A stretch of 64,000 nt of DNA, from contig JAMPIV010022911.1 in the NCBI GenBank assembly GCA_024509875.1, positions 682,001 to 746,000 on the forward strand, in the 5' to 3' direction. The position numbers were made by a program, and so were the translations under genes. The DNA is from Oreohelix idahoensis (lineage: Eukaryota > Mollusca > Gastropoda > Stylommatophora > Oreohelicidae). The notes beneath the pieces are model-generated. The model was given only the letters and a program-made list of their open reading frames with translations. It had not been told where the DNA came from and searched no databases. This document shows, one piece after another, positions 20,100 through 28,700 of the stretch. Numbering within the stretch: the first letter of the stretch is position 1; every line of letters begins with the position of its first letter.

Positions 20100-20420
20100 T
20101 CATTACAGACTCAGATATAATCAGATCAACAAAGTAAAATCCAGAAAGACAGATGTGTTCATGTGGGGAGGACAAACAACCAATAGAATGTATCTTCTAA
20201 CTTTATTGTCTCCACGAGAGCAGCTGAGTGGCAGAACAACCTTCTCCACCCCCAGGTTAGATAAACTGAATGGTGGCGAGACAAGTATGAGACGGACTAT
20301 CAACTTTATTAGATAAACTGAATGGTGGCGAGACAAGCATGAGACGGACTATCAATTTTATAAGAGAGATTTACGTGATTACACGAGAGCGAACTAAGAA
20401 GACGAAGAAGGAGATACATA
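20100..20420 (+). pseudogene. LINE C-terminal relic within R copy A
   Basis: Short pieces in shifting frames match the C-terminus of RNase H-bearing LINE proteins: MCSCGEDKQPIEC (the Cys-rich knuckle) near 20150, then STPRLDKLNGG and MRRTINFI. The same segment occurs in R copy B (about 55500-55752) and, more diverged, at 54050-54300. Frameshifts and stops make it non-functional. Confidence 0.65.
20258..20361. repeat. 52-bp tandem duplication in R copy A
   Basis: Two units starting TAGATAAACTGAATGG and containing ACGGACTATCAA. R copy B has one unit, so the duplication is private to copy A. Confidence 0.85.
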
Positions 20421-20990
20421 CACTGAAAGCTGCATTGAAACTCAGGGGAAGTAATAATTAATTACTATGGGCAGCAATATACATAAGAAATTACAAACAT
20501 ATTTTTTCATTTAGTTCTGTAAGTTAAAAAAGATTTTCATGCTTTTTTTATGAATAATATATTTGGAAAATAAGTAGTTTAATACTGTTACAAAATTTGT
20601 ATTGTATTCTTTTACGTTTAATTAAAATGCATATATAATTTTTTTATTACATTAAATTCTATAACTTATCCCAGTTTGGAGTAATAATTATTAATAAACC
20701 CGTGTTTCTTTTTAATGGGAACGTATTACCCTGTAGATAAGATGTATTTTTGACCGGCAGTATATGCCGCCAGAATTAATAACAGTGCTTCACACACATA
20801 ACAGTCTCATCGTGTGTCACGATCCCGACCATAAATCTCTGTTATTTACCTCAACACTCTATCACTCCTGTGGCGAAATGTGTAATTTAGAGATGAATAA
20901 TAGATCAAGACAAAGTGTTCTTGATCTATGGAAATACCCCAGTCTCAGAAATGAGCGCTGGTGTATGGATGGCACAGTATATGGTCAGAC

Positions 20991-22755
20991 TGTTGAGTAC
21001 TCTTGTCCAGATGGTAAGGTGTATAGGTCAAGAGCCTCCCTTGCCTTCCCGCTACGACTAACCTATGCTTTTATACACTATTCCCAGTTAATTAATACAC
21101 AAGTAATGAACATGGAAATAATATAACTTCAGAAGAGAACAAAATCAATGACTTTAATTTAATGCTTAATTTTCTATTTTCTTTGTACTTTGGAATGAAT
21201 GCAATAATATGTATTTATATAATTACATTTCACAATAACTGACACAATAAATAGTATCTACACTGTCTGTGTTGACTTTTTACACATTAAAGTAGTATCT
21301 AAAAACTGTCCTAGTTTCATGTCTTTCTCATTACATGACAAGCACTTGATTCTGGTATATTATTTGAGGTAACTTTTTGTTCATGAACTTATCTTCACCA
21401 GATTCCTGGTCTGTGGAGCTGCAATACTACACCCAGTTGCTTTATAGTTGGTCGACACACGGTTTAGTTAATATGTTGGACTACCATCACTATGTGGAGG
21501 CCAGATCCCAGGAGTGGTCCAATCACTTTCGTGTTCCTTCCACACAATGCTTAGGAATGTACTTCTGGATCCACCACCAGATTGAACAACAAACCTGCAA
21601 CATGATAAGCCTCGTGGATAATAGCGTTCCACATATTACCACACATCCTAGTGTGTGTGTGTTAGTGCCATCAGAGTGTGTATGGGTGTGATGTTCCCAT
21701 ATGTCTGTTACATACGTGTCATTACAAGCCTAGTTGTTGCATAATATAACAACAGATGCCATACTTTCATTATATAATCATGATAGATGATACAATAGAT
21801 ATATCCAGAAAGTAGCATGATACAAACATAATAACTCTTTGAACTCCAGTCTTTCAAGCCAGCTTTAACAAGTGCTGATAGCTTGATGGCGTGTCATTTA
21901 CCAGTCCTGAAAAGGACTATTCGCAATGCCAGACTGGATAAGATATTGGTTATATTTATGGTATCTCAATCTTCCATAATCATATCACAATACGCGACAA
22001 AGAGCCATACATGATATCTCAACAAATAGTATCTATATCATAATGCAAACCAATGCAATAACGTGTACTGTACATCCTAATGTTACTATAAGCCTACATA
22101 ATACAGTTTCAGTAATGCAATTCTACGTACCCTCTGGCTTTCAGAATACAATATGAAGTCCCCGGTAATGCTGTTTCTGTTGCAATCGCTCTAGGTCGAT
22201 ATGAATTTGCAGTCTCAGCTCTCACACACTCGGTCCGCTCTTGTAAACTGCTGGATTTGCTGTGTGTGTCTTGATCTTGTTGTTGTTGTTTTGAAAAGGT
22301 GATGGGTGGAGAGCGGACACTTAACAGCTGACTATTATTGTCTCTTCTCGTTCCATCTTGGTCTGCCCTGTTCAACCTGAAAATTGGTTATAATTGGGGT
22401 ATTTAGCGTGATTTTATTTACTAATTTTGTATTAAGTTTAAATAAATATTGTCTTTTGCAGTTGCTGGTTTTAATTTATATTAGTATTTGTCCATTTTAT
22501 TTGAGATAATTCAGCGAATTTTCTCTGATTATTAATTTATAGCCCTGTTTAAGTGCATTTAAGAAATGGTCTGAGACAAACGGTTGTTGAAGTACATTCA
22601 AAATGATTAAATCAATTTTAGATTTGTCTTTATACAAGTAATAAATGTAAAAATTAATTATGTTAAGAGTTTTAAAAAATGAATAATTATTTATCAAACA
22701 ATAATCTTTGTCGTAAAGTCTGGATCATAACTCGCCATTTATACCAAAACGGTAC
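20991..22755. other. Unassigned sequence between R copy A and Gypsy-2
   Basis: About 1.8 kb. A 104-codon plus frame (21377-21691) and an 88-codon minus frame (22109-22375) have no recognisable domain or start context and are probably chance. No array or element end was seen except GGTAC at 22751-22755, the Gypsy-2 target. Confidence 0.5.
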
Positions 22756-24133
22756 TGTTACGCACGGATCATTATTATTTTTCGTTTGTATAAACATTTT
22801 TCATATGTATGATCATTTTTTTGACTGAAGTGTGTATTATGTTTTCTATGGTCAAAGGGACATAATCCGAGTTATCGAAACTACAATTTTTTAGGAGTTT
22901 GCCTTCTCTTGTATAGAGACACGTTCGGTCTATAATTTCTTGAACGAAGCGTGACCACATCTCCTTATTTGGTAGTACCAGTCAACTATGGTAGATGTCT
23001 GAAACCTTTCTTAACGCTTCTTTTCATGACCATAAAAGGCGCGACTGTGTAAGACTTTTATCTCGAATGTTCTTAGAATCGTCTTATTGTGAACGGCAAC
23101 TCAGAGATTGTCGTTCTGCGCATGTCAAAAGCTGGGAGTTCGTTCTGTGTGTTCCGCCCAGTTGGGGCAGTTTAGAAATGGTTTAAGAAGCGAGCAGACG
23201 CAACTGCGTCTTGTGATTCTCTGAGGGAAATACAGTGTCTTTGTGAGTTAGTTAGCTAACTAGACTATTTCCCAGTATTATTCACGCCTGCCTGGAGGCA
23301 TATGTTCATGGTTGATTTTCCGAAATAAGGTAATTCCTCTTGTATCGAACTTTATGCTATCATCTAGAGGTTCGTCATTTTGTCGCCTATTTGCTCGCCT
23401 GTGTGATGCAAAATGGAGAGGTACTTTGACTAGGATTAAGTCACCGGTATCTGTATACCTGAACTAGTTAAATATATATGGGTCGCTCTAGACCAACAAG
23501 ACTATTGTCTGTGTTCCAGGATTCGTTATATCAGAGATCACGTCCAAGTCAGATGGTTAGACTTAGGAACATTATAAAGGTCGAGCTGACCTGTAGCCCA
23601 TGTATGCTATTCACGTGCAGACAGTGAACGGACTTATTGTATACAACTGATCTGCTAGCATCAGAATGGGAGCATTTATTATTGTTTATGAACATTGAAG
23701 ATCTGTAGCTGACACTGTTGCAGAAATTATTATTATTTATACAGCTTCACGAACTAGAACTCTATGATTTATGAATTTCTGAATCTATTGAACTGTGATG
23801 TCTTATGACGCATATATACAACAGCTGTCATTGCTGACTACAGAAATTGTTTTCAATGTGCCATATCATCTTGCTGAACTCGTTAACTATGTTGATGTCA
23901 TAAGTATCATGACTGTTTTGTGGCGTGCAATAAATGGAAGAAACTTATACAACGAAGTTACCCTTTCTATGACTCTACACGTCATGTTGCCTGTGTGATA
24001 ACCCTGTGAACTGTTCCACTACCACATACACAGCAACATCCTAAATCAGAGAAGACACCTACATCTTACACTTTAATACCAGGTGTCGATAAGGGTGGCA
24101 AGTTACCACTTCAGCTCAAATCCACCCTTATCA
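22756..24133 (+). repeat. Gypsy-2 5' LTR
   Basis: 1,378 bp, TG to CA. A TATA-like TATAAAGG lies at 23573-23580 and AATAAA at 23929-23934, giving a plausible U3-R-U5 order. The small frames in the LTR (for example 23795-23998) repeat identically in the 3' LTR and are not taken as genes. Confidence 0.95.
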
Positions 24134-24136
24134 TTT

Positions 24137-24154
24137 TTGGTGGCCAGAGCTGGT
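24137..24154 (+). promoter_or_regulatory. Gypsy-2 candidate primer-binding site
   Basis: TTGGTGGCCAGAGCTGGT begins 3 nt after the LTR; its complement ends in a CCA-like tRNA terminus. The block ATCATTTTTGGTGGCCA recurs 54-55 bp downstream (24184-24200) followed by the similar GGTTGGTTC. The tRNA is not identified. Confidence 0.5.
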
Positions 24155-25223
24155 TCTATCATCTGATATTTTGGCGCACCATATCATTTTTGGTGGCCAT
24201 AGGTTGGTTCACTCTGATTCCAGCTATCAAGGGGGTCAGCAAACCCAGACATCATCATCATACTAGATACAACTACAGCATCAACTACCACCTTACAAGA
24301 AATTTTATTGAAAGTATCCGGATTTTCTGACAGTTGCTGATTTTGAAACTACCCGGCGCTGCTCGGCAATATTGAAGTTTATGTAAAATTAGAAGGACAA
24401 GTACCGAGCGAATGGATTTCCTGATCTGGTGAAAAGAAGGACAAGTGCCGTAACAACTGTTCCGGTCTCAGGGGTACTGTTGCGGGTTCAGAAGGTCAAG
24501 TGCCGGTTAAATCAATTTAGAAGATTCAGAAGGTCAAGTGCCGTAACAACTGTTGCAGTATTAGAAGCTCATTTCCTTCGTCATGGCTGTTTATGGGAGC
24601 AGAAGTTAATCAACGTTGGATCATTATCCTCAGAATGCTGATTACATCCTGTTCTGCACCGTGCTGACGCTGGATTTATAGAAGTTAAGTGGCCTGTTTT
24701 GTTTGTGAACTGTGCCCTTATGTTCTAACTGAGCCTTCTGTACTTTCACACTTTCTCCTATTGTTTTCATGATACATGTTTATATGTTATATGTTATTTG
24801 TTATTTGTATATTTATATGTTTATATTTCAGCGGGTTTTCTCGGTTGGGCGGAGTCTTTCAGTAGAAGATACCACGTCACAGAGGTTCTACTGTTAGCGT
24901 TTTCGTTAGGGACTGTGCGAATTTCCTACAGTGAAATTTGCTAGCGACAATCGTTGCTATATCTGTTTAGTTGTGACGAGTTGTGCTTTATTTTTGTTTC
25001 TTGTATATATATTTTTTTTTCTTTTTTCTTTTCTCTCTTTCTTTGTGTTTTTTAGTTTCGATTTCGATTGTTTGTATTTGTAGGTCTCCCCTTTGCTATT
25101 ATTCAGTTCTTTACGTATATTTTTGTGTATACACTGTAGCGTCATTTGTTAGTCATATCTTCGCATATTTCTTTTTAGTTTTGCTGTTTGTGTATTTGAC
25201 TTATGCGAATGTTTTCGTATTGT

Positions 25224-25436
25224 TTGATCTTTGTTGTTGTTTACATTGACTTTGATCTTTGTTGATTGTTTACATTGACTCTGATCTTTGTTATTGTTTA
25301 CATTGACTCTGATCTTTGTTGTTGTTTACATTGACTCTGATCTTTGTTGTTGTTTACATTGACTTTGATCTTTGTTATTGTTTACATTGTTGGTGACCTT
25401 TGTTATTGTTTACATTGTCTTGTTATTGTTTACATA
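25224..25436. repeat. 28-bp tandem repeat in Gypsy-2 leader (about 8 copies)
   Basis: Units of about 28 bp, consensus TGATCTTTGTTGTTGTTTAC plus ATTGACTC, decaying to shorter units at the right end. Unrelated in sequence to the 28-bp minisatellite at 4736. Confidence 0.9.
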
Positions 25437-25477
25437 GTTCTTGCATAGTTAGCTTTCACTATTGTTAATATATGCTC

Positions 25478-25594
25478 ATGCACTATTGGTCTATAGTGCA
25501 CTTATCATAACTAACTGGTGTTTTTTGCTTATGCACTATTGTAGTGCAGTTATGATAAATAACTGATGGTTATGCACTGATTTGGGTAGTGCAC
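25478..25594 (+). promoter_or_regulatory. Three consecutive stem-loops upstream of Gypsy-2 gag
   Basis: Three degenerate repeats, each starting ATGCACT and each self-complementary. Stem 1 TGCACTAT/ATAGTGCA (25479-25486 with 25493-25500, 6-nt loop); stem 2 TGCACTA/TAGTGCA (25532-25538 with 25542-25548, 3-nt loop); stem 3 TGCACT/AGTGCA (25573-25578 with 25588-25593, 9-nt loop). Stems are conserved although loops and spacers differ. The location, about 190-300 nt before gag, is where packaging or dimerisation signals sit in retroelements; that role is inference. Confidence 0.7.
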
Positions 25595-25782
25595 TGTTAA
25601 TTAAGAGGTGACTTGTGATATTATTATACATTTGATAATACAAGTTGGTGTCAACTCCTGTTTCCCACAGAGATTGGGTTCAACATAGAGATTATACAAG
25701 CACTTTATTAAGTCTTGTTGCTATTTAACATTGAAATAAGATAATTAATTATTTCAGGTTCTGTACTCACATTTTAGACATC

Positions 25783-28700
25783 ATGTCTACATTTGAGTAC
25801 TTTATTGAGCAGGGTAAAGCCCTTGGGAAGACAGGTGATAAATTAGAAGAATTTGCGACTGTTCAATATGCCAAGGCATTGAAGTCGGAAGAAAAGAAAA
25901 TGAAAGAACAAACTGAACAAAAGAGAATAGAGGCTGAAATAGAACAAAAGAAACTGCAGATGCAGGTGGAGGAAAAAAGATTTCAAATGGAAATGGAAAA
26001 ACAAAAAAGAGAAGCTGAAAATAAGAGACTTGAAAAAGAAGCTGAAAATAAGAGACTTGAAAAAGAAGCTGAAAATAAGAGACTTGAAATAGAGGCTGAA
26101 GAAAAAAAGTTACAGGCCCAGGCTGAAGAAAGAAAGTTACAGGCTGAGGCTGAAGAAAGAAGGTTACAAAGAGAGGCTGATGAGAGAAAAGCAAAAATGG
26201 AACATGATGAAAAAGTCTTAGCTTTAGAGTTAGAGAAGTTAAAGTTATTGAACACTGGTAATGCTAATGATGCAAATAAGGTGTCAAATAAGACTAATGC
26301 TAAGGATTTCAAGCTTAATCTACCAGCATTTAATCCCTCAATCGATGATATAACATTTTATCTAGATAGATTTGAAAGTGCATGTAATGTGCATAATATA
26401 GATAAAACATTATATGTGTATCATCTGTCCAAGATACTTAGAGGTGATGCTTTGACTTTGTTGAGTATGGTAGATGTGCCTGACAAAAACAACTATGAGG
26501 TTGTCAGGGCGGCATTGTTAAAGAAGTACCAACTTAACGAGGACGGATATCGTCTTAAATTTAAAACCATGTTACCAGAAACTGGAGTTGAATTCTCTGA
26601 ATTCATCTCAGGCATCCGTCTTACTTTTTTACGATGGGTTGAGTTGTCTAAGACAGAAAATACATTTGAAGCTCTTATGGATTTACTACTTAGAGATAAG
26701 GTTATGTCTTCTGTTAATGAAGCTTTTCTATCTTTTCTTCATGAGCGTAAGCCTAAAAACATAAAAGAAATGGAAGAATACTGTAGCCAGTATGTTACTG
26801 CGCATCCGCACATAACCATTAGTAACTCTAAGGTGAAAGAAGGTCTGCCAGTTGCTTCGGCAGCACCTTATGGCCCAAATTTTATGCGTAAATTTCAGGG
26901 TAGCCAGAAAAATTTCAATAAAAAGAGTAATCGTAATTATGCCCAGAACCATAGTGATCAATTCCAGGGTGATTCTTCTTCCCAGAACTGGAGACAACCT
27001 AATACTACACGTTATTCTACTCCGGTTAACTTTAGAAATTTTCACAAAGGTAATCGGTATAGAGGGAAATATTTTATGCAGAGACCTCAATACCAAGATA
27101 ATAGAGGTTCTCAACAGCATAGAGATAGTAATGACAGTTATGGAAACTGGAACTCAAACCAGGATAAAAATTACAGTAGGGACTTTAATGATAATTGCAG
27201 AGGCAATAATGGTCGCGGTAGATCGCAACATAAGAGAAAAAGATATCAACAGACAAACTCTGTTCAACAAGAATCTCAGGGAGCAGATAAACAGGTTAAT
27301 AATGATAAAGACCATAATGCTATCGGATGCTCATCTTTTGATTTTGGTAGGGCAAATAAATGTATCCAATGCAGTACTTTATTTGATCCGAAAACCGTTA
27401 GTACTCTAAGCTGTGGTCATCCTTTGCCCGCTCTTCCTGCTAATGTTGCTCATGATGGGAGAGGTTCTCTTATATTACATAAGGGGCTAGTAAATAGTAA
27501 TCCAGTCTCAGTGTTGTTTGATTCTGGATGTACTACTGTCGGCGTTAGGCAATCTCTTGTAGATCCATCCTGTGCTACAGGAAAAGTCATCAAATGTGTC
27601 ACATTTGGTGGCACGTTAGAAAAGTATCCTACTGCTATAATACACATTGCTACTCCTTTCTTCACGGGAGAGGTCCACGCGTGTCTACTTCCAAACCCTA
27701 TTGCGGACCTTATTATTGGTCGTATTCACGGAGTTAGGGAATGTACCCCACAGCAGATTGCTGTTTGGGAAGAGCAAAACATTGAAGCTACCAATGCGGT
27801 GGTCACAAGAGCACATGCTCTGGATCCACCTCAAACTTCATTAACTAATAATGATGAAGTAAATGACCAAGATAGTCACTTGACTATTACACGTGACTCA
27901 TTTATCAAATTGCAAGAAGAAGATCCTTCTTTACAAAAATTCTTCATTCTAGCAAAAAAAGGTGATCCTAATCAGAACACTAATAGGAAATCTTGGATTT
28001 CTATGAAGAACGGCGTACTTGTACGTATGGTACAAGACTCGACTACGTCCACTCATTCACAAATTCTTGTGCCTAAGAGCATGAGATTGCAAATATTGCA
28101 ACATGCTCATGACTCGCAATGTGCTGGACATATGGGTTTTTCCCGTACAAAGTCGAGGGTTCTTGCGGCTTTCTTTTGGCCATTTGTGAGCAAGGACATA
28201 CGAATGTACTGTCGCTCTTGCAAAGTATGTCAGGAGGTCAAATCTAAAGGACCACGACATGCTGCGCCTATCCAGGCTGCTGACATTCCTATTCGCCCTT
28301 TTCAAAAAATGGCAATAGATATTATCGGTCCTTTTAGAATTAAGTCGGCTAGAGGACATCAATTTATCCTTACATGTGTCGATATGTGCACACGTTGGCC
28401 AGAGGCAATACCTCTCAAGAGCATCTCAACTGCTGATATCGCAGACGCTCTTTGGCTGATATTTTCTCGCTTGGGTTTTCCCGGAGAAATATTGTCAGAC
28501 CATGGCACTCAACTTATATCAGACACTATGTCACAGGTAATGTCTATGCTACACATTAAAAGGTCTCTCAGCAGTATCTATCACCCAATGTCTAATGGGT
28601 TGGTCGAACGTTTAAATAGGACTCTGAAAACTTTACTTGGTAAAATAACTGAGGATCATCCTCAGGATTGGGACAGGGTCTTACCCGCGGCTCTCTTTGC

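Larger units (their letters stand above)
19155..20990 (+). repeat. Repeat R, copy A, right part
   Basis: Continues R after Gypsy-1, colinear with copy B at 54857-55752, 56557-56908 and 60521-60798, roughly 90% similar by eye. It contains a LINE C-terminus relic and a near-3' open segment (MNNRSRQS, DLWKYPS) that is open in both copies. Private changes in copy A are a 250-bp SINE-like insert and a 52-bp duplication. Just after TTAAATCAGT the words TGGGGGCTCATCAGAAC resemble a tRNA-Pro primer site, so the left third may be an old LTR plus leader. The homology ends at ATATGGTCAGA (about 20990). Confidence 0.8.
24134..25782 (+). other. Gypsy-2 leader (5' untranslated region)
   Basis: 1,649 nt between LTR and Gag start, long for an LTR element (206 nt in Gypsy-1). 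In order it holds a duplicated primer-site-like block, four repeats of an AGAAGGWCAAGTGCCG-type motif (about 24390-24545), a T-rich tract, a 28-bp array and three stem-loops. TTAATTATTTCAG at 25745-25757 resembles a 3' splice site 25 nt before the ATG. Several upstream ATGs exist, so either splicing or internal initiation would help translation. Confidence 0.8.

Noticed and set aside
22995..23998. Small ORFs inside Gypsy-2 LTRs (63 and 67 codons, identical in both LTRs)
   Set aside because: Identity follows from LTR duplication; no domain and poor start context.
25802..26312. Minus-strand ORFs of 109-130 codons opposite Gypsy-2 gag
   Set aside because: Antisense of the charged coiled-coil coding repeat; no independent support.
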